Of a stretch of DNA of 64,000 nt, positions 32,249 to 41,748 are shown in pieces. The stretch is from Chitinophaga agri (lineage in GTDB: Bacteria; Bacteroidota; Bacteroidia; Chitinophagales; Chitinophagaceae): contig NZ_CP048113.1 of NCBI RefSeq assembly GCF_010093065.1, positions 5,784,001-5,848,000 of the forward strand. Reading direction: 5' to 3'. A model generated the notes under the pieces. The model ran no database searches, was not told the DNA's origin, and saw nothing but the letters and a program-made list of their open reading frames with translations. Both the position numbers and the translations under genes were made by a program. Positions within the stretch are counted from its first letter, which is position 1; each line of letters opens with the position of its first letter.

Positions 32249-32674
32249 ATGAAACAAAAACCGTCACTTGCCTTTATCGCCACATCATGGCTCGCCTTAT
32301 TGATAGGAGTGGTTGGGTATATCGTCGGCCTGTGGAATGCAGAGATGTTGCTGGATGAGAAAGGGTATTACTTCACCATACTAATGTATGGGTTATTTGC
32401 AGGCGTCTCTGTACAGAAATGTGTAAGGGACCGTCTTGAAGGTGTGCCGGTGACAGATATCTATTATGGTATCAGCTGGGTATCCACCTTACTTTGTATC
32501 ATTCTGCTGACAGTAGGTTTATGGAATGCGACCTTATTGCCAAGTGAAAAAGGATTCTACGCCTTCGCTTTCCTGTTGAGCATCTTCGGCGCTATCAGCG
32601 TGCAGAAGAATACCCGTGATACGCAGGCATTCAAGGCCGGTACCGGAACCATAGACACAACTTCTGAAAGGTAA
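32249..32674 (+). CDS. YiaA/YiaB family inner membrane protein
   Basis: 141 residues, four membrane helices arranged as two YiaAB units: FIATSWLALLIGVVGYIVGLW...YFTILMYGLFAGVSVQK and YYGISWVSTLLCIILLTVGLW...FYAFAFLLSIFGAISVQK (each quoted in parts). The two-unit repeat, with VQK(C/N)xRD after each, matches the YiaA double-domain family. Function unknown; a nonessential membrane protein in E. coli. It is divergent from speH. Confidence 0.85.
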   Translation: MKQKPSLAFIATSWLALLIGVVGYIVGLWNAEMLLDEKGYYFTILMYGLFAGVSVQKCVRDRLEGVPVTDIYYGISWVSTLLCIILLTVGLWNATLLPSEKGFYAFAFLLSIFGAISVQKNTRDTQAFKAGTGTIDTTSER

Positions 32675-32753
32675 CCCACCCTGATATTGATGGCACGGAA
32701 GGACGATGCAGTAATGCCGTACCTGTTCCGGAAAAATTTAAACCATATCTTTT

Positions 32754-33086
32754 ATGAAAAACCAAACGTTGGCTATTATTGCCTACATCACGTTGATTGG
32801 ATGGATATATAGTTATGTCCGGTACAGGAACAGTCAGCAGAAAAGCCGACTGGTACAATACCACCTTAATCAGGCATTGGGCATTTTTATATTCGCTGGG
32901 GTTTTATGGATTGGTATTCAGATCATCTCAGCAATCATCCCTTCAATAGGGGCAATATTAGCGGTTGCCGGCCTTCTTCCATTGGTCTTAATGACCTTTG
33001 GTGCTGTTGCAGCATCAAAGGATGTATTGAGCCCTGTCCCCGGAGTTGGAAAATTGTTTGAGAACAGGTTTAGTTTTCTGAACTGA
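32754..33086 (+). CDS. Small membrane protein, Tic20/DUF4870-like
   Basis: 110 residues with three hydrophobic helices (AIIAYITLIGWIYSYV, LGIFIFAGVLWIGIQIIS, AVAGLLPLVLMTFGAVAAS). The start KNQTLAIIAYITLIGWI, the loop QKSRLVQYHLNQALG and the C-terminal AASKDVLSPVPGVGKLF resemble short DUF4870/Tic20-like membrane proteins. Function unknown. It follows the YiaA-like gene by 79 bases, perhaps in the same transcript. Confidence 0.65.
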   Translation: MKNQTLAIIAYITLIGWIYSYVRYRNSQQKSRLVQYHLNQALGIFIFAGVLWIGIQIISAIIPSIGAILAVAGLLPLVLMTFGAVAASKDVLSPVPGVGKLFENRFSFLN

Positions 33087-33159
33087 TCTGTTGTGGAGTC
33101 TATAGCCGTTAAAAGAACTTGACTATATCCTAATACCCTATACTAACTGAAGACGTAAA

Positions 33160-33188
33160 CCGGGAATCCCCGTCCTGGGGGTTCCCGG
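33160..33188. terminator. Hairpin between convergent genes
   Basis: CCGGGAATCCCC pairs with GGGGGTTCCCGG (one G-U) around a short loop. It lies between the convergent small membrane protein and isoaspartyl peptidase genes. T-runs are poor, so its strength as a terminator is uncertain. Confidence 0.55.
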
Positions 33189-33196
33189 ACTCAGTG

Positions 33197-34261
33197 TTAT
33201 TTGTAGATCTCTATTATGATCTTACCATCAGCGGTCACCAGGCCTCTGTACATCCCCTCCGTATTAAAGGGAAGTGCTGCATGCCCCTCTTTGTCCAATG
33301 CGATCAATCCACCATTACCACCTAATTTACCTACTTTCTCTATCACAGCCTTCCCTGCTTCCTGTACAGATAAACCTTTATATGCCATCAATGCAGACAG
33401 GTCATAGGCAACAACACTGCGAATAAAGAATTCGCCCCAGCCAGTACAGGATACTGCTACCGTATTGTTATTTGCATATGTACCCGCACCAATAATCGGT
33501 GCGTCTCCGACACGGCCGTATTTTTTGTTTGTCATACCGCCGGTAGAAGTACCTGCTGCCAGGTTCCCGGCTTTGTCCAGGGCTACCGCACCTACCGTAC
33601 CGAACTTGTTGTCAATGTTTTCTATACCGAGTTTACCTGCCGGCTGATAGCTATGATCCAGCTTACTCTTAACAGAATCTTCCCGCAGGGCTTTCTGTAA
33701 TCCATCCCAACGTTCCTGTGTGCGGAAATAAGAGGGATCTACTATTTCCAGTCCTGCCTCTTTGGCAAACTGCTCTGCGCCCCGGCCAACCAGCATCACA
33801 TGTTCTGATTTTTGCATTACTGCTCTTGCTGCAGTGATCGGATTGCGGATAGTTGAGACACCAGCTACTGATCCCGCTTCCAGTGTTTTGCCATTCATAA
33901 TGGCAGCATCCATTTCATTGCGGCCGTCATGTGTAAACACGGCCCCTTTACCTGCATTAAAAAGCGGATTATCTTCCAGTACCCTGATAGTTGCTTCTAC
34001 CGCATCCAGACTGCTCTTCCCTGCCTGAATGGCCTTATATCCTGCCTTCAGGGCATCTTCCAGTCCTGCTTTGTAGGCGGCTTCTTTCTGTGGTGTCATA
34101 TTCTTTTTCAGGATAGTGCCTGCGCCGCCGTGTATCACCAGTACATATTTTTCCAGGTGGAGGCTGTCTTCACTGTTGATAATTGGGCTGGCCGCTGCCT
34201 GTAAGCCACTGCACAGCATCAGTAGCCAGGTGGCTGATCGGAGAAAGGAGATTGTCTTCAT
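33197..34261 (-). CDS. iaaA: Isoaspartyl peptidase/L-asparaginase (Ntn hydrolase), secreted
   Basis: 354 residues: a signal peptide (LLMLCSGLQAAA near residues 13-25) then the whole type 2 asparaginase fold. YVLVIHGGAGTI is the N-terminal strand, and the self-processing site and nucleophile Thr lie in DNKFGTVGAVALD, followed by GTSTGGMTNKKYGRVGD and AISCTGWGE-like VSCTGWGEFF. It cleaves isoaspartyl dipeptides and L-asparagine in the periplasm. Monocistronic, divergent from the glycosidase gene. Confidence 0.93.
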   Translation of the reverse strand: MKTISFLRSATWLLMLCSGLQAAASPIINSEDSLHLEKYVLVIHGGAGTILKKNMTPQKEAAYKAGLEDALKAGYKAIQAGKSSLDAVEATIRVLEDNPLFNAGKGAVFTHDGRNEMDAAIMNGKTLEAGSVAGVSTIRNPITAARAVMQKSEHVMLVGRGAEQFAKEAGLEIVDPSYFRTQERWDGLQKALREDSVKSKLDHSYQPAGKLGIENIDNKFGTVGAVALDKAGNLAAGTSTGGMTNKKYGRVGDAPIIGAGTYANNNTVAVSCTGWGEFFIRSVVAYDLSALMAYKGLSVQEAGKAVIEKVGKLGGNGGLIALDKEGHAALPFNTEGMYRGLVTADGKIIIEIYK

Positions 34262-34393
34262 GTGGACTAAATTAAAAAATCTGTTTCAGTTGTCAGTGGG
34301 ACAGTATGGGATACTTTGTTAACGTAGATATTGCAAATTAATAATCCGTTTTTGCGCAAACGTTTCCATACATTTATCGAAATGTGATCCACG

Positions 34394-36556
34394 ATGATGA
34401 ATAAAAGAATAGCTGTACGGCTTATCGCGCGTTCAATGTTTGTTTGTCTGCTATTGCTCAGTTCCGCTGCACGGAGCCAGGAACGTATTGACCGTTTTTC
34501 GCTCGTAGAAAGACATAATGTTGTCAACAGGCAATTCGATTCCCTCTCAGCGCTGACCCTGGGAAATGGTGGTTTTGCCTATACGGTGGATATTACGGGT
34601 ATGCAGTCATTTCCTGAAGCTTATGGTCAGGGTATTCCATTGGGCACCCAGTCTGAATGGGGATGGCATAGCTTTACGGACACTGCCGGTTATCGCTTTG
34701 AGGAAAGTCTGAAGAACTATCATCTGGATAATCGTGACAGGTCCTACGCTGTGCAATGGAATGCGCCGGAAAGAAATAAACAGGCATCTGACTGGTTCCG
34801 TCAGAATGTGCACCGTCTGCAGCTGGGCAATATCGGTATGCTTATTACACTAAAAAATGGTCAGACCTGTGGCTTATCAGATATCAAAGAAATTAACCAG
34901 ACCCTCGACCTCTGGAGTGGTATCATTAAAAGTCATTTTACGGTAGAAGGGCAACCTGTAGACGTATTGACTGTCGTACATCCTGAAGAGGATGTAGTAT
35001 CAGTTAAAATCTCATCATCGCTGTTGAAAGAAGGCCGCCTTAAGCTACGGGTCCGTTTTCCCTACCCCACCGGTACATTTACGGATGCCGGTGTGAACAG
35101 GCAGTTCCCTGAGAAACATTCTTCCCGTATTATAGATTACGACCAGCGTACCTTTACCATGGAACACACGCTGGATAAATACCGCTACTTCCTGAAAGTG
35201 TCCGGAACAGAGGCGCTCACTGTCACTCAGCAGCAAAGACATGATCATGTGCTGACGCCCACGACCGCCAATAGTGTCCTTGAATGCAGTTTCCGCTTCA
35301 GCGAGCAGCTACCTGCATATCGTAATGTACCTAACTTCGGTACAGTACGCACTTTCAGTGAAGAGCACTGGCAGCATTTCTGGCAGGAGGGGGGCGCTGT
35401 TGATTTTTCCGGTAGTACAGATCTCCGGGCCACCGAACTGGAAAGAAGGATCATACTGTCTCAATATCTTATGGCGGTACAATGTGCTGGCAACATACCT
35501 CCGCAGGAAACAGGTCTGACATACAACAGCTGGTTTGGAAAACCTCACCTGGAAATGCACTGGTGGCATGCCGTTCATTTTGCGTTGTGGAACCGTCCGG
35601 ATATGCTGGAGAAGAGTTTACAATGGTACTCCACCGTCGCCGGCAAAGCCGCGGCCATTGCTCAACGACAAGGCTATGAAGGGCTGCGCTGGCAAAAAAT
35701 GACTGATCCTGCCGGCAATGAAAGCCCCTCTTCCGTAGGAGCATTCCTGCTCTGGCAACAGCCACATTTTATTTACATGACTGAACTGCTTTATCGTCAC
35801 TATCACGATAAAGGCACCCTTAATAAATATAAAGACCTGGTTTTCGCCACGGCAGATTTCATGGCTTCCTATCCTACCTATGACAGTGTGAAACATCGCT
35901 ATACACTTGGCCCCGGCATGATTCCCGCCCAGGAACGTTTTAAGCCTGAAAGTACCTTTAACGCTACATTCGAACTGGCTTACTGGCGCTGGGGATTATC
36001 CACTGCTCAGGAATGGCGCGTGCGCCTCGGGCTTCCCCGTAACCAGCGCTGGGACAATATACTAGACAGCCTGTCCGTCCTTCCTCAGCAACAGGGCCTC
36101 TACATGGCTGCTGAAAGCGCACCGGATTCTTATACTCATCCACCTTACATGACGGACCATCCTGCCGTATTCGGCGCACTGGGTATGCTACCTGCTCGTC
36201 CCTATGTAGACTCAGCTGTGATGCGTCAGACCTTTGATAAGATATGGAAGTCCTGGAACTGGCAGGAAACATGGGGTTGGGATTTCCCACTCACCGCGAT
36301 GACTGCCACCCGCCTCGGTTTGCCCGACAAGGCAATGGACGCCCTCTTCATGCCAGTACAAACTAATACCTGGCTGGCCAACGGTCATAACTATCAGGAC
36401 AACAGGTTACGTCTGTACCTGCCTGGTAACGGCGGACTCCTGACTGCTATCGCACTGATGTGTGCTGGCTATGATGGATGTAGCCAGGCATTACCCGGCA
36501 TCCCCGAAAACGGGAAGTGGCGTGTAATGTGGGAAGGATTAAACCCACTGCCATAA
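34394..36556 (+). CDS. Secreted (alpha/alpha)6-barrel glycosidase, GH65/GH95-like
   Basis: 720 residues. MMNKRIAVRLIARSMFVCLL begins a signal peptide ending near AARSQ. The N-terminal beta-sandwich (about 30-300) contains ALTLGNGGFAYTVDITGM, like the start of GH65 or GH95 enzymes. The barrel (about 340-720) has KPHLEMHWWHAVHFALWNR, PESTFNATFELAYWRWGL and NYQDNRLRLYLPGNGGLL; E in PESTF/ATFEL is a candidate catalytic acid. I cannot assign a GH family firmly. It precedes the GH105 gene by 40 bases, so the two are probably an operon acting on the same glycan, maybe a rhamnose- or uronic-acid-containing one. Confidence 0.75.
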   Translation: MMNKRIAVRLIARSMFVCLLLLSSAARSQERIDRFSLVERHNVVNRQFDSLSALTLGNGGFAYTVDITGMQSFPEAYGQGIPLGTQSEWGWHSFTDTAGYRFEESLKNYHLDNRDRSYAVQWNAPERNKQASDWFRQNVHRLQLGNIGMLITLKNGQTCGLSDIKEINQTLDLWSGIIKSHFTVEGQPVDVLTVVHPEEDVVSVKISSSLLKEGRLKLRVRFPYPTGTFTDAGVNRQFPEKHSSRIIDYDQRTFTMEHTLDKYRYFLKVSGTEALTVTQQQRHDHVLTPTTANSVLECSFRFSEQLPAYRNVPNFGTVRTFSEEHWQHFWQEGGAVDFSGSTDLRATELERRIILSQYLMAVQCAGNIPPQETGLTYNSWFGKPHLEMHWWHAVHFALWNRPDMLEKSLQWYSTVAGKAAAIAQRQGYEGLRWQKMTDPAGNESPSSVGAFLLWQQPHFIYMTELLYRHYHDKGTLNKYKDLVFATADFMASYPTYDSVKHRYTLGPGMIPAQERFKPESTFNATFELAYWRWGLSTAQEWRVRLGLPRNQRWDNILDSLSVLPQQQGLYMAAESAPDSYTHPPYMTDHPAVFGALGMLPARPYVDSAVMRQTFDKIWKSWNWQETWGWDFPLTAMTATRLGLPDKAMDALFMPVQTNTWLANGHNYQDNRLRLYLPGNGGLLTAIALMCAGYDGCSQALPGIPENGKWRVMWEGLNPLP

Positions 36557-36596
36557 TAAGATCCTACAGATCATCCACGTATAAAAACTATAAAAA

Positions 36597-37736
36597 ATGA
36601 AGATGCATCTTTTTGTAGCTGGGGCCTTGCTGAGTATTGGCAGTTATCTGCCGGTACAGGCACAGCAATCACTACCACCTAAAAAGGAAGTACTGAAAAC
36701 CCTGACCCTCGCTAACCGTTATTTCATGGAGAAGTGGCCGGATGCCGGCAAACAGATCGTCCTGCATAAGACCTGGCCTTCCAACATCTGGACACGTGCT
36801 GTCTATTATGAGGGGCTGATAGAGCTTTATAAGATTGATCCGCAGAAAAGCTACTATGACTATGCAGTGCAATGGGGTGAAAAGCATAACTGGGGCCTCC
36901 GTGGGGGAATCATGACGCGCAATGCTGATAATCAGGCCTGCGGCCAGACCTATATCGATCTCTACCTCATCGATAAAAAGAGGGAAGAAAAACGCATCCA
37001 TGATATCAAAGCGTCCATCGATACCATGATGCATACCGACATGGTAGATGACTGGGACTGGATCGACGCTATTCAGATGGCCATGCCAGTCATGGCACGC
37101 CTTGGCAAAATATACAATGACACTGCTTACTTCCGTCGTATGTATGAGATGTATGCATATGCAAAGTTCAAACATGGTACAGCAGGTCTCTATAATACGC
37201 AGGAATATCTCTGGTGGCGTGACAAGGACTTTGTTCCCCCCTATAAGGAACCTAATGGTAGCAACTGTTACTGGAGCCGTGGTAACGGTTGGGTATTGGC
37301 TGCGCTTGTCAGGACAATGGAACAGCTGCCACAAAGTTCTCCCTACTATAATATCTTCCTGCAGGATTTTAAAGACATGTCTGCTGCTCTCCTGAAGATC
37401 CAGCGTCCTGATGGGTTCTGGAATGTGAGTCTGCATGATGCGGATCATTTCGGTGGTAAGGAGCTAACTGGGACCTCGCTGTTTGTATATGGGATGGCAT
37501 GGGGCGTACGTAAAGGATATCTGGATAAAAAAACTTATCAGCCTGTGATAGCAAAGGCCTGGAATGCGCTGGAGAAAGAGTGTGTACATGATAATGGGAT
37601 GTTAGGGTATGTGCAAAGTACAGGGAAGCAGCCTTCTGATGGGCAGCCGGTGACGTTTGATAAGATCCCTGATTTTGAGGATTATGGGTTGGGATGTTTC
37701 CTTTTGGCAGGAACGGAAGTGTATAAGAGTAAATAA
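36597..37736 (+). CDS. GH105/GH88 family unsaturated glycuronyl hydrolase, secreted
   Basis: 379 residues. Signal peptide up to about PVQAQ (residue 23). The (alpha/alpha)6 barrel shows IWTRAVYYEGLIELYK, DNQACGQTYIDLYLID, DDWDWIDAIQMAMP (with the catalytic Asp expected in this segment), YWSRGNGWVLAALVRTM and FEDYGLGCFLLAG. It removes the unsaturated uronic acid left by polysaccharide lyases, most often from rhamnogalacturonan oligomers. It follows the GH65-like gene by 40 bases. No lyase is in the window, so the substrate must be made elsewhere. Confidence 0.9.
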   Translation: MKMHLFVAGALLSIGSYLPVQAQQSLPPKKEVLKTLTLANRYFMEKWPDAGKQIVLHKTWPSNIWTRAVYYEGLIELYKIDPQKSYYDYAVQWGEKHNWGLRGGIMTRNADNQACGQTYIDLYLIDKKREEKRIHDIKASIDTMMHTDMVDDWDWIDAIQMAMPVMARLGKIYNDTAYFRRMYEMYAYAKFKHGTAGLYNTQEYLWWRDKDFVPPYKEPNGSNCYWSRGNGWVLAALVRTMEQLPQSSPYYNIFLQDFKDMSAALLKIQRPDGFWNVSLHDADHFGGKELTGTSLFVYGMAWGVRKGYLDKKTYQPVIAKAWNALEKECVHDNGMLGYVQSTGKQPSDGQPVTFDKIPDFEDYGLGCFLLAGTEVYKSK

Positions 37737-37926
37737 TTTCTTTGTATAATGTTGAACGGCCGGGTGTCATAGCCTGGCCGATTATTTTTGGAATGCCTGA
37801 CATTGTGATAGCCGCGATGATACAGAACTGGTGGATGGACAGAAAAATTCCCGTTTCGAGCAAACAATCCCTGCTATTTATTGCATCTTTAAGCCATTAG
37901 CAACCTTCGAAGGAATGCAATTGCGT

Positions 37927-39084
37927 ATGACTGTAAAAAAACTCATCGGTAAAGCTCACCTCTGGCTTGGGTTTGTTTCTGGCCTTGGTGTTTTCATCAT
38001 CGCCATCACTGGCTGTATCCTGGCGTTTCAACAGGAAATTGAATCTGTTACAAAGCCTTATATGCATACCGCCAGCAAGCCCGGCGTTACTCCATTGCCA
38101 CCTTCCACGCTCAAAGCGATTGCCGTAAAAGAAGTGACTGACAAGCTGCCCAACGGGATCAACTATCCCGGAACGGACAAGAGTGTCTCCGTTATGTTCT
38201 ATGGCTCCGATCCCGATTATTACTACCAGGTTTTCATGGACCCCTATACTGGTAAGGTGATTAAGGTATGGAGCGAGGAAGGGGACTTCTTCCACTTCAT
38301 ATTACATGGACATTATTATTTATGGCTGCCGCCTAAGGTCGGACAACCAGTAGTAGCCTCCGTTACACTTGTCTTCGTAGTGATGCTCATCTCCGGACTG
38401 ATATTATGGTGGCCAAAAAACAAAGCAGCAGCTAAACAAAGATTTACAGTGAAGTGGGATGCCAGGTGGAAAAGAGTGAACTATGACCTGCATAATGTGT
38501 TCGGTTTTTATATCATCGCCATTGGACTATTGCTGGCTACCACGGGACTGGTTTGGGGGTTCGAATGGTTCAGTAAGGGCCTTTATTTTGCGACGTCGGG
38601 AGGAACAACACTGCCTGCATATGCACCGCCATTATCCGATTCTACTAAAGCAGCTAAATACAGCGAACCGGAAGATCAGGTATGGCAGCAACTGGCTACC
38701 AGGGCGCCACAGGGTGCTGCTATCAGTGTAAGTTTTGTGACCGGGAATACGGAAGCGATCGCAGCTTCTGTGAATTACAGACCCGGTACGTACTATAAAA
38801 TGGATAACTATCACTTCGACCGGAATACGCTGGCAGTATTGCCTGCAGAAGGGCCTTATATGGGAGAATATGCCAAAACTAAGTTTGGAGATAAACTGCG
38901 GCAGATGAACTACGATATACATGTGGGTGCAATCCTGGGATTGCCAGGTAAGATCATCGTATTTCTGGCCAGTCTGATTTGTGCAAGCCTGCCTGTAACA
39001 GGTATCTGTATCTGGTGGGGCAGAAGGCACAAGAAAATTAAAAAGAGTCCCGTTACTAATGTAAAAGTCAGCATGAGCGCCTGA
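37927..39084 (+). CDS. PepSY-associated transmembrane domain protein
   Basis: 385 residues from the ATG at 37927 (MTVKKLIGKAHLWLG), where the family normally begins; other in-frame Mets up to 37831 would add unlikely leader sequence. The layout is typical: helix 1 (GLGVFIIAITGCILAFQQEI), an external PepSY domain, helices around VVMLISGLILWWP and FGFYIIAIGLLLATTGLVW, and a last helix ILGLPGKIIVFLASLICASL. Members assist siderophore uptake or reduce ferric compounds. Conserved His in HLWLG, HGHYYLWLP and DIHVG could bind haem. No TonB receptor nearby. Confidence 0.88.
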   Translation: MTVKKLIGKAHLWLGFVSGLGVFIIAITGCILAFQQEIESVTKPYMHTASKPGVTPLPPSTLKAIAVKEVTDKLPNGINYPGTDKSVSVMFYGSDPDYYYQVFMDPYTGKVIKVWSEEGDFFHFILHGHYYLWLPPKVGQPVVASVTLVFVVMLISGLILWWPKNKAAAKQRFTVKWDARWKRVNYDLHNVFGFYIIAIGLLLATTGLVWGFEWFSKGLYFATSGGTTLPAYAPPLSDSTKAAKYSEPEDQVWQQLATRAPQGAAISVSFVTGNTEAIAASVNYRPGTYYKMDNYHFDRNTLAVLPAEGPYMGEYAKTKFGDKLRQMNYDIHVGAILGLPGKIIVFLASLICASLPVTGICIWWGRRHKKIKKSPVTNVKVSMSA

Positions 39085-39294
39085 TTCAATCCTCTTCAAA
39101 AAAATAAGCGTAAAAACTACATTTCAAGAGAAATAATTTCTATTTTTCAGCAGTGAGGATGTCACTGTGCTGTTGTTTTAATCCACGGGTATCATTATAA
39201 CACAGGTCTATGAGTCTCAATTATTCTGCTTACTGCAGAGGGAGCCTTCTATTTCCACGTCTTTTACAATTATCATATAAAGCTCCACAAAATC

Positions 39295-41748
39295 ATGAAG
39301 AGAATTTTTGGTATCGCCGCCGTACTGCTGTCACAACAGCTCTATGCGCAGCAACAACGGGCGCCCGCTTATCCGCTGATCACACACGATCCCTATTTCA
39401 GTGTATGGTCGCCGACGGACAATCTGAATGCCGCTACTACCCGCCATTGGACAGGAACTGAACAGTCTCTGACCGGGTTTGTGAAAGTAGATGGTGTCAC
39501 ATACCGCATATTAGGCGCTCCCGGACATTTGTACCGTGCACTCGCTGCTACTGCCGATGCAACACCTTACAGTGTACAGTATACAGAGAAGGCACCAGCA
39601 AAAGGATGGGAAGATCCGGCATTTAGTGATGCAGACTGGAAAACAGGCACTGCGCCATTTGAAAAAGAGCAGAAAACTACAGGCACACCCTGGTTTTCAG
39701 ATGATATATGGGTACGCAGAACATTCACGGTAGAAGATACCAATGTGGATAACCTGCTGTTGAAGATCAATCATGATGACAACGCAGAAGTTTACCTGAA
39801 CGGTGAACTGATATATAGCTATGTCGGATGGTTGAATCATATGTCTTACTTCCCGATCAAGGATGAAATAGCAAAGAAACTGCGTAAAGGCACTAATGTA
39901 CTGGCCATGCATTGTACCAATACCAGGGGTGGCGCTTACCTGGATGGTGGTATAGTTACAGAAATAAAAGATAAATGGGGCGATAAGGTCCAGCTCGCAG
40001 AACAAAAGAGTGTGGACTTGTCAGCGACACAGACGGCCTACAATTTCACCTGTGGAAAAATAGATGTAAAACTTACGTTTACATCTCCGTTGCTGCTAAA
40101 GGATCTTGATCTGATGTCACGCCCTGTGTCTTACATATCCTATAAAGTGAAGGCCAATGATGGTCATAAACACAAGGTGGAAGTATACTTCGGGGCATCT
40201 ACCGATCTGGCCGTGAATACAGGAGCACAGGAGGTGACCACCCAGCAATATAATAGTGAAGGATTGTCCATATTGAAAGCTGGCACCGTTGCGCAGCCTA
40301 TACTCGCTAAGAGAGGAGATGACCTGCGTATTGACTGGGGATATATGTACGTTGCAGTACCTCAGTCAGCCGGTGCAAAACAGTATGTGACCCGGGATGG
40401 TCTGGCAGTAGGCACCTTCGCAGGTAAAGGTAAAGCAGAGAAAGTGGACAGAGGCACGCAGCTGGTGCTGAATACCTCTGTATCACTCGGTAAGGTAGAT
40501 GGTACAGAGAAAGAACAGCTGTTCCTGCTGGGATATGATGACCTCTATGCGATCCAGTATTTTGAGACTAATCTGAAACCGTGGTGGAAAAAAGACGAGA
40601 GCTATACCATCGAAAAAGAACTGAAGAAAGCGCAGGATGAATATGCATCTATCATCAGCAGATGTAATGCTTTTGACAGGCAATTGTTTGAAGATACAAA
40701 AAAGGCCGGTGGAGAAAACTATGCAAAACTATGTGTACTGGGGTATCGTCAGAGTATCTCTGCGCACAAGCTGGTAAAGAGTCCGCAGGGAGAGATCCTG
40801 TTCCTGTCAAAAGAAAACTTCAGTAATGGTTGTATCAACACGGTAGATGTAACCTATCCTTCTGCCCCGTTATATTTAATATACAATCCTGACCTGATGA
40901 AGGGCATGCTGACCGGTATTTTCTATTTTAGTGAAAGTGGAAAATATACAAAGCCGTATGCAGCACATGACCTGGGAACTTATCCGCTGGCTAATGGCCA
41001 GGCGTATGGTGAAGGCATGCCTGTGGAAGAATCCGGCAACATGATCATTCTGACAGCTGCAATTGCAAAAGCAGAAGGCAATGCTAATTATGCAAAGCAA
41101 CACTGGAAAACACTCACTACCTGGGCAGAATATCTGTTAAAGGAAGGTTTTGATCCGGCAAACCAGCTTTGTACAGATGACTTTGCAGGGCACATGGCAA
41201 GAAATGCAAACCTGTCTGTTAAAGCCATTGTTGGACTGGGTGCCTATGCAATGCTGGCGGACATGCTGGGCGATAAGGTATCGGCGGAGAAATACAGGGC
41301 TGCCGCAAAAGGAATGGTACCGAAGTGGATGCAGCTGGCAGACGATGGTGACCACTATACACTGGCATTTGAGCACAAAGGTAGCTGGAGCCAGAAATAT
41401 AACCTGGTATGGGATAAAGTGCTGGGACTGGACCTGTTCCCCAAGGCAGTTTATGAGAAAGAGATTAAGTATTACCTGGGACGCCAGAAACAATATGGTC
41501 TGCCGCTGGATAGCCGTAAAAATTACACTAAATCCGATTGGATAGTATGGACGGCAACGCTGACTGACAAGCCATCTGAGTTCGCTGCACTTATTGATCC
41601 GGTGTATAAATATGCACAGGAAACAACCTCCCGTGTACCGATTAGTGACTGGCATGAAACAGAGGATGGTAAAATGGTCGGATTTCAGGCAAGAAGTGTA
41701 GTTGGAGGGTATTTTATGCCGCTACTGAACGCGACTATAAAAAAATAA
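39295..41748 (+). CDS. Secreted glutaminase-family (DUF4965) protein
   Basis: 817 residues. Signal peptide near ALLSQQLYAQQQ. Then PLITHDPYFSVWSPTDNLN, the start of the DUF4964/DUF5127 N-terminal region, a beta-sandwich insert (residues about 100-220) with VYLNGELIYSYVGW, and the (alpha/alpha)6-type DUF4965/DUF1793 core with SAPLYLIYNPDLMKGML, AAHDLGTYPLANGQAYG and PVEESGNMIILTAAIAK. Related proteins include fungal secreted glutaminase A, though activity in Bacteroidota is largely untested. It stands alone, 210 bases after the PepSY gene, where only promoter-like sequence is seen. Confidence 0.87.
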   Translation: MKRIFGIAAVLLSQQLYAQQQRAPAYPLITHDPYFSVWSPTDNLNAATTRHWTGTEQSLTGFVKVDGVTYRILGAPGHLYRALAATADATPYSVQYTEKAPAKGWEDPAFSDADWKTGTAPFEKEQKTTGTPWFSDDIWVRRTFTVEDTNVDNLLLKINHDDNAEVYLNGELIYSYVGWLNHMSYFPIKDEIAKKLRKGTNVLAMHCTNTRGGAYLDGGIVTEIKDKWGDKVQLAEQKSVDLSATQTAYNFTCGKIDVKLTFTSPLLLKDLDLMSRPVSYISYKVKANDGHKHKVEVYFGASTDLAVNTGAQEVTTQQYNSEGLSILKAGTVAQPILAKRGDDLRIDWGYMYVAVPQSAGAKQYVTRDGLAVGTFAGKGKAEKVDRGTQLVLNTSVSLGKVDGTEKEQLFLLGYDDLYAIQYFETNLKPWWKKDESYTIEKELKKAQDEYASIISRCNAFDRQLFEDTKKAGGENYAKLCVLGYRQSISAHKLVKSPQGEILFLSKENFSNGCINTVDVTYPSAPLYLIYNPDLMKGMLTGIFYFSESGKYTKPYAAHDLGTYPLANGQAYGEGMPVEESGNMIILTAAIAKAEGNANYAKQHWKTLTTWAEYLLKEGFDPANQLCTDDFAGHMARNANLSVKAIVGLGAYAMLADMLGDKVSAEKYRAAAKGMVPKWMQLADDGDHYTLAFEHKGSWSQKYNLVWDKVLGLDLFPKAVYEKEIKYYLGRQKQYGLPLDSRKNYTKSDWIVWTATLTDKPSEFAALIDPVYKYAQETTSRVPISDWHETEDGKMVGFQARSVVGGYFMPLLNATIKK

